Below are positions 35,282 to 47,934 of a DNA stretch of 64,000 nt, one piece after another. Positions within the stretch are counted from its first letter, which is position 1, and the number at the start of each line of letters is the position of its first letter. The stretch lies in contig CM014737.1 in the NCBI GenBank assembly GCA_004329165.1, positions 21,307,100-21,371,099 of the forward strand. Reading direction: 5' to 3'. A program made the translations under genes and the position numbers. This DNA comes from Spatholobus suberectus (lineage: Eukaryota > Streptophyta > Magnoliopsida > Fabales > Fabaceae). The notes beneath the pieces are model-generated. The model saw nothing but the letters and a program-made list of their open reading frames with translations, was not told the origin of the DNA and did no database searches.

Positions 35282-36868
35282 TGTAACATCTCGAGTTTTA
35301 ACCCTAAGAAGAGAACCCTGGCTTAGTACCTTGTGCCCCACTAAAGGATAAGTGCTTGATTGCCGCTAGAGCTTGTACCATTACTATCTCATATAGGTGC
35401 ATACATATGCATACATTGACATTGATTTCTATGTTTCTACAGACATGCTTAACTATGTTTTGAGAAGTATAAATGGCTTTCTAAGTTAGTATGATTTTTT
35501 CATACCTAGATCTATATTATGACTAGTTTTAAATTACTTATTTTGTTCTCAGTTATTATACCTAATCATAAAGGCTTTTCTTTAAAAATCCTTATGCTTT
35601 TAAATCAAGGTTTTTTTTTTTTTCATATGTATGCTCATGAAAGGCAATGGATCATGATTCGATAAAATTATAGTGTGATAGTTTTAAGCTATTAAAGCTT
35701 AGTTTCACGAAATGAAGGGTGTGGTTCTTGTGTTTCAAAAGAGATAGTATACCATTTATTGATGCCTTCGTTTTATTAGTTTATAATTGATGAGATCAGT
35801 TTTTCAAGGATAGAAGAATCCTCATAATTAAGAGTATTTTATTAGGTCAAAAATGTTTTTGTCATATGCTATAATTACTATAGCGACTATTCTATGATAT
35901 AAAAGTTATAAACATACATTTTTCTATAACTCATGGTATTTATTGGAGTTTTAAACTAAGATAATTACTTTGGAAGTATATCACTAAATTAAAGTATTCT
36001 TTTTCAAACTATACATCGCTATAGCAACTTAACTTACGAGTTTAAACATAAAAACCTTCATAATATACCTCTTGGAATTAAATTAAGTTGCTATAAGGAT
36101 TTCCTAAATTAACAAGTATTTTTATTACAAATGCATATGCTTTTACACATATGCGCGCACACACACACACATATATATTAATTTGATTTATGAGTTGGAG
36201 TACAAAAACTTTTAAAATAAATCTTTTTAAATTAAATTAAGTTGCCACGAGGTTTTATAAATTAAGTTTTCTCAAAATAAGTATTTTAATTATATTTACA
36301 AGTTATGTGTGTGTGTGTGTGTGTGCTTTACGATAAGAAGTTTAAATTAATTATATGCATGAGCATATAGAGTACACAGTTACGTTATAGCCATAGTTAG
36401 TGAAACTACTCGCTAACTACCTGCAAAAGGATCTGACACGACTAGAGTTTTCTCTAGAGCTAAGGCAATTCTTTGTGGCTTCCAAAACTCAAAATGATTA
36501 CTAATGGATTTATTAGTTAATACTGTTATATCCTTTAAACTCACCCTTGCTATATGACTAATACCTTACAAACTTAAACCCACATAAACCCAACAACAAC
36601 ATATAAACATGTTTAGAAGTCCCAAACAACACACAAACACACTACAACCCCTCCCTCCCTATATAAATACACGAAGCCCTTCCCCCTTCATTTTCTCCTC
36701 ACGAAGCTCACCCCTTAAATCTCTCCTCCCCTCGCGTCTTTTTTCCCTCCATGAGACCACCACAATGCCACCACCACCTCCCCCTCACGTCTTCCTCCTC
36801 CACCACGCCATCACTAGCTCACCCTCCTCTTCTCCCTCAACACTAACAAAGATCTTTTTCCTTATATT
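35282..36868 (+). repeat. Gypsy-type LTR fragment E
   Basis: It begins TGTAACATCTCGAG, the TGTAACAxC start shared by several LTRs here. It contains (CA)n(TA)n at 36152-36178 and (GT)n at 36306-36325. It runs into a pyrimidine-rich stretch with TATATAAATAC (36660) and CCACCACC words (36740-36850), like the leader region of such LTRs. No downstream end was found; the ycf1 fragment follows. Confidence 0.45.
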
Positions 36869-37200
36869 TTTTTGAAAAAAGAGAATAATTTCTACAAAAT
36901 TGATGAAGAGAAATATAGCTTAGGGTTTGTTCAAAAACCTCTCGTAAACATTCTTTTCAATTATAAACGATGGAATCGTCCATTTCGATATATAAAAAAT
37001 AATCGATTTGAAAGTATCGTAAAAAATGAAATTTTAGAATTTTTTTTTTCATACATGTCAAAGTGATGGAAAAGAAAGAATATCTTTTATGTATCCACCA
37101 AGTTTATCAACTTTTCATAAAATGATGGAAACAAAAATTTATCTCTTCACAAGGGATAAATTTTCCTATGATGAATTGTCTAACCACTATGTGCCCAACC
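36869..37200 (+). pseudogene. ycf1: Nuclear plastid insertion: ycf1 (Tic214) fragment
   Basis: The reading KKENNFYKIDEEKYSLGFVQ, followed by KPLVNILFNYKRWNRPF, RYIKNNRF and EILEFFF, is Ycf1, the plastid TIC complex protein. At a run of T (37041-37049) the frame changes. The other frame then continues with TCQSDGKER, YPPSLSTFHKMM and FTRDKFSYDELSNH up to about 37200. About 330 bp of the 5-kb gene are present, with no plastid neighbours. It is flanked by LTR sequence on both sides. Transfer from plastid to nucleus followed by one indel is the simple reading; no function is expected. Confidence 0.78.
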
Positions 37201-37208
37201 TCCTCCAT

Positions 37209-39325
37209 TATAACACTAGTGCTTTCCTAATGTGTGATTTAGTGGTTTAATAATTTGAAACTAGAAATTAAATTTAGTTTTGTAATTAAAAATTAATAAA
37301 TAAATTGTAGATGTGTGTTTGCTGTCCTATGTGGTGGTTGGCTTGGAACTCCTGTTTGAAATGTGGAATTTGAGAAAATGTTGTTTGAGCCAAATGTCTC
37401 TGTTGATGATGTTGCAGTTGGTGTAGTGAAGAGTCGTGATTCTGAACCAGTTCTTAGAGTGTTAGAAAGATAGAGATGGGCCTTAATAAGCCTAATACTC
37501 CGTCTAAAGGCCCATAACCCTTTTTAAAAAGGCAAAGCCCTCTTCTCCTCCCATTTGTTTGCCAACATGTGTGTAGGAGCGTCTCAAATTCTCTCAAGGC
37601 TTTCCTAGCTCTCCTCAAGGTTAAGGCTTGATCTGAGACCCATTCTTCTTCTTCTCTCGGGTAGAACCACGGTTGCTCCAAATTAGTGAGTTCTTCCCCC
37701 TCCTCTCTAGATTTCATGGGTCTCTGTTGGGGATGTGGGAAAACTTCACTAAAATCTGGGATCTTTGCTGTGTATTGATATATTTTGGGTGTGGGTATTG
37801 TGATTGTAGTGATTTCCCTTTGATTTGACTCAAGGGTTCCATTTTCCCCTTTCTCTCCTCTCCCACTAGTTCAAGATTCGAAGACTCTAAGAGGTAATAA
37901 GGGAAGCTTACCCATAGCTATTCTGTGTTGGATGTATGTTGATTTTGCTAATATATGTTAAAGATTTGCAAAATTTTTTGTTGAAATGAACTTTGTGGTG
38001 ACATGTTGATAAAAATGGGTTTGGATGAGAAATTTGATATTTGGGTGATGAAATGTTGAATTAGTTGTATAATCTAATGTGTTTGAGCTTAGTTGAGGTG
38101 GGTTGATGATGTTAGAACTCTCATTGATTCAAATATGGTTCTGTATGATGGTGGGATTCAAGTTTTCTACAGAAAAATTGTGTTCTTCACAACTCTGTCA
38201 CAGATAATCGATTATGGGAGTCTTATAATCGATTATATAGAGTTCCAAAAGCTATTTTCGTGACTCTGACTCTAGAATAATCGATTATAGGAGCTAATAA
38301 TCGATTATCTGAACTTTAGGAATTGTTTTCCTGACACTAGTTTTGAAATATCAATTATGGGAATTCATAATCGATTATCTCTGCTAGGAAATGAATTTTG
38401 GTACATTTTTCCTAACTGATTTAATTTGTTATACAAGAGATAATCTATTAGTACAGTACTTAATCTGTTATTTCAGAATTTAATATGTTGTTTTAGAATT
38501 TAAAATTCTCGCTTCATAATGTGAACTATTATATATATACATATATAAAAGAGCGTTATGCATTTTCTAAAAGTTATAATTATCTTGCATGCTTGATTTT
38601 TCTAAGGTTATTGTGTTGGAATGAAGATTTTGTTAGTATGAGTTGTGTTGTTGCTCTAAAAGAGTTTAAGAATATTGATGAGTTTTTGAAGTGGAAGGTT
38701 GCTTAGATAGGACCTCCACTTATTGTTGAGAGGATTCGTTGGTAAAATCCTAAAGAGGTACGGGTTACTCAGGTAGGGCCTGACTTGTCGACCTTGTGAG
38801 GTACAGAATTGAGCCTACATGGTGTTGTTGTTAAACCTTGCTATATTGTTGTTAAATCTTATTAAATTGTTGATGTCGAATTGATGGTGTATGGTGTTGT
38901 ACATGCATTCATGCATGAGTCCGTAGTGGTGACTGTGTTGTGAGCAGGCACGTAAGTCAGTTGGTTGACAAGAGCTAAGGCTCAGACGAACCTCCAACTT
39001 AGTGTTAGATAAGACATGGGATCAAATTCATGGGCCTTTGAGGATGAGTGGATGGGCAATTCCACAGGGGTCAAGGTAGTGCAAACCTTGAGTCGCGGTG
39101 AGCCACTACCCACATACACTTATCCCAACAGTTCACATAATCTTATCCATAAATCAGAGCTACAGCGTTCCCCAATAGCTATGGATAGGGCTATGTTAAG
39201 GAACGTGTCTGTGTTGGTCGCTCAACCTATTGTAAATCTCTCGAGAGTGGTGTCTTCATGCATCGCCATGGTAAATGGTGAAATTGATTATAATGTGGTC
39301 ATGCATCATGGACGTGTCTATGGAG

Positions 39326-39359
<34 letters not shown>

Positions 39360-39905
39360 ACATGTGTACATGAATGATAATATTTTATCGTGATGATTGA
39401 TATCACTGACTTATAATATGGATATGTACTATGAAGTTTGTACGTGAATTCTCATATATATGTAAATAAGAGTGTTGAGTATAAGATTTCATCTTACTTT
39501 CTTGCACATTTTATGCTATGTCATTTCAAGTAAGCTTACCCTTACGCTGTTTTGCACGTGTGGCGCGTGCCTGTGATGATCGCATCGTTGACATGGGAGC
39601 CTCACCAGCTACTCAGAGTTGATAGTGAAGCTGCCTACTTAAAGATAAGGAGATGTGACGAGTCACATTTTCGCTTTTGTCACTCTTTTGATAGTTGATA
39701 TACTTTTTGGATTGATGTATAGCTTGACCAGCCTTAGGGAGTGTGTTTTTTATCCCCTCTCCCTCACTAATGTATATTTTGGTTGTGGCATTATCATGTA
39801 AGTTTTAAGTTTTAAAGTCTTTGGATTCATATATACATTGCACAGGAATCTTTGTTGAGACAGATGGCCTCTTATGTATGTGTACATGTTGATGATATAT
39901 TGATT
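37209..39905 (+). repeat. Gypsy-type LTR A (solo or fragment)
   Basis: It starts TATAACACTAGTGCTTTCCTAATG, a mutated form of the start of LTR B at 41330. Co-linear landmarks with B and C include CTCTAAGAGGTAATAAGGGA near 37886, a palindrome array at 38204-38378, GAAGTGGAAGGTTGCTTAGA near 38690, and AGCTTACCCTTACGCTG near 39532. A (TA)n tract lies at 39328-39355. The right end is approximate, judged from similarity to the end of LTR C. It abuts the ycf1 fragment. Confidence 0.6.
38204..38378 (+). repeat. Palindrome couplet array, ATAATCGATTAT
   Basis: Perfect ATAATCGATTAT boxes lie at 38204-38215, 38225-38236, 38277-38288, 38297-38308 and 38367-38378, with a variant at 38348-38358. They form three couplets: members 20-21 bp apart centre to centre, couplets about 70-73 bp apart. 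Confidence 0.9.
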
Positions 39906-41329
39906 ATTGATTGAGGTAGTCTTCATTAAATCCTATATAATAATAATAATAATAGAGAAGAATGATAGCATTGTCTAGTAGCGACAGAGGGTCATTAGAT
40001 CCATCAACTACACCCCTCCACCATCCCCCATATAACAACAAATCTTTTTCTCCTCCATGCCACCAAGCACCGTGAACTAGCCACCACCATGCTAAGTTCA
40101 TCACCAAATCAAGACCACCTTCTCCATAAGCCACCCCCAAAATGCCCAAAAACCACCTTACATGTAGGTTCTTTCCTCTCCTCTTTGAAGTCGAGCTCTC
40201 CCTAAGCCCAGGGAAGCACTTCTTACTCACTTACGAAAGTCGAATCATATCAGAGTAGCTATCTCATAATGTAGAAACCCACCATGAGTGGACATTGTGA
40301 AACCCCCCCCTCCCTTTTTCCTTCTTTTTTGGCGCATCTTGCGAGCCTCACATGTGGGACTTTAGATCTTTGAATGCCACATGCAATGGCATTTTTGCAA
40401 TCTATGCTTCACAAGCTTCGTTTTGGTAGGTCTTAATCCTTGATTGGATTCCTAAGGTAAGCATAAGTTTTTGGGTTTATAACCCAATGGCCTCTCGCTA
40501 GAGCGAGAGTGGGATTCTAGAGAGCAGTATTAGGATTCGCTGAGTGAGTCCTTAGGGTCGCTAAGCAACAGTGCTTCCAGAAAGCTAATCTGGTAAGTAA
40601 AGTGAAGTGGTGTTGAACGGCCAAGGCTCTCGCTAAGCTAGACCTTCTAGATAGTATATGTTCTAGCTCTAAGGAAGAAGTTGTATTGTCTGATGCTTTC
40701 CTTAATTGTTTTCCCGTTACATTATTTGATGTATTACTATATTTGTATAGATGGTTACGTAGTTGTAGTATTTTCCTTATGATTGTGGATTATGTTGTGT
40801 TGTGTGCGTACAACGATGAACCCTATGTAAAGAAACACTTAAGACTTTGGAAGGAAAGTTTAGGAACCACTTCGACAACAGAAGGGGGTACAATTGCTCG
40901 AGTCAGAGCAAAATATAAGTACAAGACCATGGATCGCTCAGGTCAAAGTGGAATATAAGTACAAAACCACAGGCCACTCGGGTCAGAGCGGGATATAGAT
41001 ATGAGATCAGGAGGGAACCTACAAGATGAAACTATAAGATGCATGGTGTGAATGCCTAAGTGAGGCATGCTTGATGACCCTTTTGGGTGTATATGGATGT
41101 GTATGCCTAGTTGTGGACGTAGTTTATGAAAGTTGTTACCCAATGGTATGTAAAGGGTTTGCCCCAAGGAAAGTTAATGTATAAGTCCCGGAAAGGCAAG
41201 TAGAGAGAAAGATAAGGAAAGAAAAGGTTAGTTTTCACTTAGTGTCATAGGAATTGACATGTCTAGGAAAAGAATAAAAAGAGTTAAGTTCTCATCCTGG
41301 AAATGGAACGACAACTGTCCAATGTGTGG
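39906..41329 (+). repeat. Further gypsy-type LTR pieces and a 40-bp tandem repeat
   Basis: 40000-40170 is pyrimidine-rich with CCACCACC words, like fragment E. TGTGAAACCCCCC at 40296 looks like another mutated LTR start. It is followed by GCTAGAGCGAG-type boxes (40492-40640), two of them about 21 bp apart. A tandem repeat of three 40-bp units (GCTCGAGTCAGAGC... type) lies at 40893-41012. No gene is supported. Confidence 0.45.
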
Positions 41330-44300
41330 TGTAACACCTGTGTTTTCCCTAATGCATGATTTAGTGATTTAGTAATTGAAAGTGGGAATTAAATTTAATT
41401 TATGCAATTGAAAATGTAATTAATAAAATGTTTTTGTGCATCTATTTGCTTATGTGGTGTTGTCTTGAAAACTTCGGTTTGAATTGTAGAACTTGAGTAA
41501 AATGTTGGTTGAGAGCCAAATTTCCCTATTGATAGTGCCTGTGTTGGGTCTGGCAAGTGAATCGTGGTATTGGACCTAGTTTGGGCTTTAAATGGTTAAA
41601 GAGTAATAGTGGACCCTAGTGAACCCAAGACCCTTTCCAAAAATCTTTATAAAACCTAAAACTCTTTCTTTCCCTCTTATTTTTGTTGTTAAGCACTCCC
41701 TAAGCTCTCTAAACACTCCCAAATTCCCTCCAATCTGTTTCTCCAATCCCAAAGAGTTAAAGCAAGATTCCAAGACTTGTCTCATTTCTGTATGTTACGA
41801 AGAGATTTGCTTTCCCAAAGATTGGGCTTTAGAGCTCTCTTCTCCTCATTCTCCTCTTCTACAAATTCAAACTTTGGAAGCTCTAAGAGGTAAGGGAAGC
41901 TTACACTTGTCGATTTTCTAATGTATGAACATTGTTATATTTGAATATTGCTTTGGATTGAGTTGAATACGTGATTTATATGAGTTGTTGTGAAATTTTG
42001 TTGAAAAATGGGTTTGTTAATAAATATGTTGATTTTGAGTTGATATGTTGTTATGTGATGAAATGTGACAAATATGTGTTTGATTATGGTTGGTCATGTT
42101 GTTTTGACCTCTATTGGGTCATTTTGGAATGATAAGAGTGAAAAGTTTGGATTTTTGAGTTTTTTGAAGAAAGTCTCTATTTCTGGTTGTGAACAATCGT
42201 TGAGCGACACAAACTCTCGCCGAGCGAGAATGCCCCTAGGAGTAGAGTGAGGCTTTTGGGTTTGAACTTTGCTAAGTGACTCTTGATGTCGCTTGATGAG
42301 TGTTCTTAAGTTTGTTGTAATTGAGAAAATGAAGAAATTCGCTAAGCGAATGTTCAGCTTGCTGAGCGAGCATTCATGTGAAATCTAAAAAATTTCTAGA
42401 GAATAGTTTGATGAGCAAGTATGCGACCCGTTGAGAGAGTATGGGCATTCCAGAATGCTTAGAAGTGGTTCGCTAGGTGAGGACTAAGCTCGCTGAGCGA
42501 TTTCTTGTCTTGAAAAGTTGTGTTCCCTATGGTAAGCCTTCCACTAAGCGAGTAATGTGTTCGCTCAACGAGAGGAACGTTTGAAAATTTAATGGCCCTT
42601 TGGAGTAGTTAGTTGCTGAGCGATAATGAAGCTTGCTGAGCAAATCATGATTTAGAAAAAAAAATTGGTGGAGATTCCTAAAACAAATTTGCTAAGCGAT
42701 CCTTATTATTGCTAAGCGAAAGTCTCTAAAGACGAAAAAAGTGCTCTCTGGAGTGGGTATTCACTTAATAAGACTTATGGTCGTGAAGTGAGAACCTACG
42801 GGGAGGAAAGTATACCCTCCGTAAGAAGGTTTTCGCTAAGTGAGTATATAGATCGCTAAGCGAGTTGGTTGGGCAGTTTGTTGTCTCAATTGAGAATTAT
42901 TTGTGTTTTAAATGGTTTTTGAGAAGGATTCATAGCATGAACCTGTGGTAAGCTGTTGAATAGGTGGTTGAAGTGGAAGGTTGCTTAGATAGAACCTTTA
43001 TTTGTTGTAAGTGAAATTGTTTTGAGATTTCAATGTGGTATAGACTGCTTGGATGGGGACCTTACCTGCTGGCCATGTATGGTGCTAAATTAAGCCTACA
43101 TGGTGTTGTTAAATTAGTGTTGGCCATGTGTGGTGTTGAAATAAGCCTACACAGTGTTGCTAATTAAAAAAAATCTAGTTGATAATTGGATTTGATTGTT
43201 GTTATAAAGTTGATGAAGAAAAGCTAATAAAAACTTAGACTTTGAATTGTGGGTTGTGGTGTTGTGATTGACATGCATACTTGCATGAGTTTATAGCTTT
43301 GGCTGTGTTATGCCTAAGAAGACACACGTAAGTATGTTGGCTAGTCCAGGTGGGGCCTCATACCCAATGTAGGAAAGGTTAGTGGAGGATGGATTTCCTT
43401 GGAGATAGACGAACAGGGCGGACCACGCATGTAGACTAGGGTTACTGCAGATCTCTGTTGCAGTAAAGCCAATACCTACAGTTATCTGTCTTGACGAACT
43501 GCTATATCATTTCCATAGACCAGTGCCAGATATTTCCCAAATGGTTTTTAGCACGTGTCGCCTTGGCCCATGATAGGTGTTGTTGTTTAGCATGATTAAG
43601 GAATAGTCAGCTTAATACCTCAACAGCTAAGTCTCCATGGAGCAATGATTGTATATGTTGTATATCATGTATGAAGTTAGTGTTGTTGAGATGTTGTTGG
43701 TCATATGTGATGTTGAATTAAGTCCATATGCTGTAGTTGAAAAATTGTTGTTAACAATTGTTAGAGACCTTGAGGCAGGCCATAGTTGAGATAGGCGGGT
43801 ACAAAGATTTTGTATCTTAAACCTCAAAGGTACCTGATTTCGAACATTTTATATATATAATGTTGTGGAAGTAGTTATTAGTGTTGTAAGCGTTGGTTAT
43901 TGGTTTTTGTCATATGAGAAGTGATGTTAGATGAAATTCTTTTTTGGTGAATGTTATATGATGCTTCCCATAAGTTTTCATATATGGCTGTGAATTATTT
44001 ATTGATTATACTTTTGTCAATTTTAAGTCATTTTTATATAAGCTTACCCTTACTTGTGTTTGTGTGGTGTTGTTTGACTGTGATGATCACGTCGATGGAG
44101 TGGAAGCAAAGGCGTGAAGCTTTTGTGTGCCCAACATTTTGTAGATGATGGTGGAGTTGCTCGCTTGGAGGCGATGAGATGTGACGAACCTCATTTTGAC
44201 ACTTATTTCTTTGATTTGTGGTTGGTGTCATTCTGTTATGTCATATAGTGTGGCCAGTTATAGAGAGTGCATTTTTATTTTTTTTTGTATTCCTCTTTCT

Positions 44301-44405
44301 AGGATGATGTAAAGAATGTATACATTGAAATTGATCATTTGGATCACACACTTTTTTTTTCTTTTGTAGTACTGATGTTACGACAATTTGATTAGTACTG
44401 GCTGG
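41330..44405 (+). repeat. Gypsy-type LTR B
   Basis: It starts TGTAACACCTGTGTTTTCC and has the same landmark order as A. TTTATAAAACC (TATA-like) lies near 41648, CTCTAAGAGGTAAGGGAAGC near 41881, a box array at 42198-42860, GAAGTGGAAGGTTGCTTAGA near 42977, and AAGCTTACCCTTACTTG near 44040. The end is judged from alignment with the inverted copy C and is uncertain by tens of bases. No internal retrotransposon coding region is attached. Confidence 0.65.
42198..42860 (+). repeat. Palindrome couplet array, CTCGCTRAGCGAG
   Basis: About twenty boxes of the type TTCGCTAAGCGAA or CTCGCTGAGCGA occur. The first couplets have centres near 42203/42222, 42274/42294, 42345/42365, 42412/42433, 42475/42495 and 42546/42567. 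Boxes within a couplet are 19-21 bp apart and couplets recur every 63-71 bp. Confidence 0.85.
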
Positions 44406-45427
44406 ATGTTTCAAATCAATTAACTTTTTTGGATGCTGAGAAAAAACAAACAAACAAACTTGCATTTTTGGAATTGTAACAACCTTCTGTCGCCACAATA
44501 CTACATACAACCTCATACATAATTAAGATATTTAATAATAAGTAACCAACATGCTATATAAAATATACATATAAGACACAAAATAATACAATATACAGCC
44601 CCAAATATCCAAAAGTACAAGAGATACCAAAAACAAAACTCCCTATAGCTGGTCAATATATAATATATACATCCAAAATCCAAAGAGGAATGAGCTTCTA
44701 GAAAAGCTTTACCTAAGAATAGCCTTCAACCTCTCCTGCTGAGACATCCACTATCAACTATGAGATGTAGGATCTATTGGAGTCTCTCCCTCTGCTTCCA
44801 TGCCAAAATGACGTGATCATCACAGTCACAGCAACATACAACAACAACAGCAACCACAACAACCATACCAAAACAAAACAGCAAGGCAAGGGTAAGCTTA
44901 CATAATAAAACCACATAATATATACAATTCATATTCTCACACCACCAACATACTAAGATAGAATCCAAATCATCAAAGAAATGGGTCTACATACCATACA
45001 ACACAACACATCATGTTGTCAACCCCATATGTCAATGTATGAATGACACGACTCTCGAAAGATTTCTACATTCTGAGCGATCAGCCAGGTCTCATCCCCT
45101 ACCATGGCCATCTAACACCATTCAGGGATTGCCAAAACTCTGATCAGTTGGATAAGCTTATGGTTGTCAGGATAAGTGAATGTGGGTGGTGGTATACCGC
45201 GACACAAGACCTGCACTACCTTGGCCCTCTGCAAGATTTACCCATCCACTCATCCCCTAGGCCTAGCTTTTAGACCCCACTTTTCATCCAAGCACTAGGT
45301 TGGAGGCCCGTCTGAGTTGCAGCTCCGTTCACCTCCAACTTCCATGCCTACCTGCATACGGCATGAGACCCATACTACCTCAGCCAACCACATATGCATG
45401 TATGCATAAGGCACAATACCACAACAA

Positions 45428-45431
<4 letters not shown>

Positions 45432-45495
<64 letters not shown>
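45432..45495. repeat. (AT)32 microsatellite
   Basis: An uninterrupted AT run inside LTR C is followed by GCGCGTGTGTATGTGTGT. Translations across it are meaningless. Confidence 0.95.
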
Positions 45496-45501
<6 letters not shown>

Positions 45502-46067
45502 GTGTATGTGTGTAGCAACACAACAACAGCATCATAACACCACATGGTCTACTCAACACCACCTGTGGTCCAACAACTATTATCAACACCATGCAGGCCC
45601 ATTCTAGCCTCAAGCATAGTCAACAGGTCAGACCCTATCCAAGCAACCTACCTTATGAGAAATCTCATACAACAATATCATACTCAACAAGTGGAGGTCT
45701 TATTTGAACAACCTTCCACTTCACAACCAATCCAATAATCAACTACAATTTGAAAACCAAGACCTTCTTTCAAAACCATTGGAAGATTGGCAAATCTTGA
45801 GCTTCACAAAACCCTTCAAAATAATTCAATTTCTTTAATTTAAAGAAATCGTATTTAAATTAGACCACTTTCCATCCTTCCCAAATAGAACTTTTGAAAA
45901 TGTATAATACTCTTTTTATATGTGTATATACATAATATTTCACAATTTGGAACGAAAACTTTAAAATTTAAAATAATACATTCAATTCTAAAATAACATA
46001 TTAGGTACTGTTGTAACAGATTATATCAGTTTAGTAAAAATGCACCAGAATTCGTTTTCTAGTAGGG

Positions 46068-46243
46068 ATAATCGATTATGGATTTTCATAATCGATTATT
46101 CCAAAACTAGTTTCAGGAAAAATTTTACTAAAGTCCAGATAATTGATTATGTGGTCTCATAATCGATTATACCCAAAACAAAATCACAAAAACAGCTTCC
46201 GAAAATCCAGATAATTGGTTATGTAATCCCCATAATTGATTAT
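46068..46243 (-). repeat. Palindrome couplet array in LTR C
   Basis: Boxes of ATAATCGATTAT (some with TTG for TCG) lie at 46068-46079, 46088-46099, 46139-46150, 46159-46170, 46211-46222 and 46232-46243. There are three couplets, with 20-21 bp inside a couplet and 71-72 bp between couplets. Confidence 0.9.
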
Positions 46244-47199
46244 ATGCGACGAAATTTTGAAAAAATGTGATCTTTTACAGAGAAACTCAAGCTTTTTAAC
46301 CAAATAACCCAGATTTTCGAATCAATGGAGTTCTAACAACATCAATTTGCCTCAACCAAGCTCATACACATCAGATTTTGTAACAAATTCAACATTTCAT
46401 CACAAAATCATCAATTTCTCATTTAAATCTCATTTTTTTCCCCAAAACCCATTTCAATCAAAACCAACGAAAATGGCAATATCCACAGAGATTCAGTCGT
46501 TTTCAAAGCAAGAAATCAACATACCAATAGTTACTAATACAAAACAAATGATTTGTAAGCTTCCCTTACCTCTAAAAGTCTCCGAATTTAAACTTTGGTT
46601 CTTTGAGAAAACTTATGTCTTGAGCCAAAACTTTCCACAGATTTGTTTCTTCTCTCACCACAATCATTAAGTCGGGCTTGCAAATCCTCTAACACACTTA
46701 TCAACTTCAGATTTTTAGAGAGAGATTGAGAGAGAAATGAAGAGAGAGAGAGAAAGTAAAGAAAGAGAAAGAGAATGAGAGAATGAGGGAAATTCCTCCC
46801 TCCCCTTCCCTTATATACTTGACCTCCCCGAGCTCTCATATGGACTTTTGGTCAACTAAGACCCAAACCTCACCAAATCACTCCCCTTATCTCAAAACTA
46901 GTTTAACTTAACTATTTTTTTTCTCCAAAGCCCAAAATCACTCTTACAACATATCCAAATTGGCTCAAGCACATATTTCAAATGTCCTAAATTCAAACCG
47001 GAATCTCAAACAAACAACACCAAACCATCACTACATACAACATACCATCCATAACAACAATTCATTTATTTCTTTTAATCACCTAGATTATATATCAAAC
47101 TTTCATTTTTTAGTTATTAAAATACTTAGTCATGCATTAAGAAAAACATGGTGTTACAAGAATAAACTTTCTTATAAGATTTTCCTAAAATAAGTAATG

Positions 47200-47743
47200 T
47201 AGTGGACGTAGCGGTAGTAGGGTCATTACATGTGGGAGTAGTATGGGTCAATAACCCTGAGGCTTAGGCCCATTAAAGAATATTAACCCAAAGTTACAGT
47301 TAAGAAAATGAGTACAAAAGGTAAAGTTTTGGGGCGTTTAATAAGAGGTTAAATTGTGAGAGTATAAGAAAATGATTTCTAGGCTGAAAGAGCGAATATG
47401 TTCCTAGAGTCCCTGTAACACTCACTAAGACATTTTGTCTCACTCCTTCAGTTTATGTCTTTTTAGGTTCAACTAATGGATATCCTTGAGTAGAAGGAGC
47501 TTGGAGTCGCTTGTAGAGAGTGTAGAAGATGTTTGAGTTCTATACATCCCAGTACACGGGATTTGGTTTAGCTTCATGTATCTTTTTTTATGTGATGTAC
47601 GACACCTTGTGCTAAGAGTTTGTAACAAGTTTTATATTAAAATTATGTTTAAGTTTTCGCTTGATCTTTAATGACTTTATATCCAAAGTTTCCATGTCCT
47701 AGCAATCTAGGCATAGTAAAGGTAATGCCCCTAGGGTGTTACA
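47200..47743 (+). repeat. 3' end of a gypsy-type LTR (F)
   Basis: It ends CCCCTAGGGTGTTACA at 47743, the inverted form of a TGTAACACCC start. It contains CACTAAGACATTTTGTCTCACTCC (47433) and TTGTGCTAAGAGTTTGTAAC, words that recur in LTR D (55962 onward). Its 5' part was probably separated by the insertion of LTR C. Confidence 0.55.
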
Positions 47744-47934
47744 GTATAGGCAATGAATGGGAATACATAAAAGATAGTGTCAAGTCCTGGCTTAGAGTCA
47801 TGGAGCTCAATAATGAAGGGTAAGACATCCCAACATTGTGATAAACATATATTTTTTATATAATATTTTAGGCATGGTTCCTAATATTTTACATCAATTG
47901 GCAATTTTTTATTTATCTGTTTTGTATTCCATAG

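Larger units (their letters stand above)
44475..47158 (-). repeat. Gypsy-type solo LTR C, inverted
   Basis: On the minus strand it runs from TGTAACACCATG (47158) to GGTTGTTACA (44475). The landmarks run in reverse relative to A and B, including AGAGGTAAGGGAAGCTTAC near 46575. The flanking 5-mers are GGAAT (44470-44474) and AGAAT (47159-47163), a target duplication with one mismatch. TATATAAGG near 46810 (minus) is TATA-like. It contains an (AT)32 microsatellite at 45432-45495 and a couplet array at 46068-46243. This copy looks like a solo LTR left by recombination. Confidence 0.75.

Noticed and set aside
36609..36875. Proline- and serine-rich small protein
   Set aside because: It is the pyrimidine-rich leader of an LTR; similar CCACCACC-rich stretches recur near 40020.
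38204..38378. CRISPR-like array because of regular short repeats
   Set aside because: Repeats are 12-bp palindromes in couplets in a plant LTR; there are no unique equal-length spacers, leader or cas genes.
39016..39357. Open frame of 113 codons inside LTR A
   Set aside because: It ends in a TA microsatellite, has no family motif and lies in a conserved non-coding part of the LTR.
45300..45613. Open frames with long Ile-Tyr repeats
   Set aside because: They are translations of the (AT)32 microsatellite.
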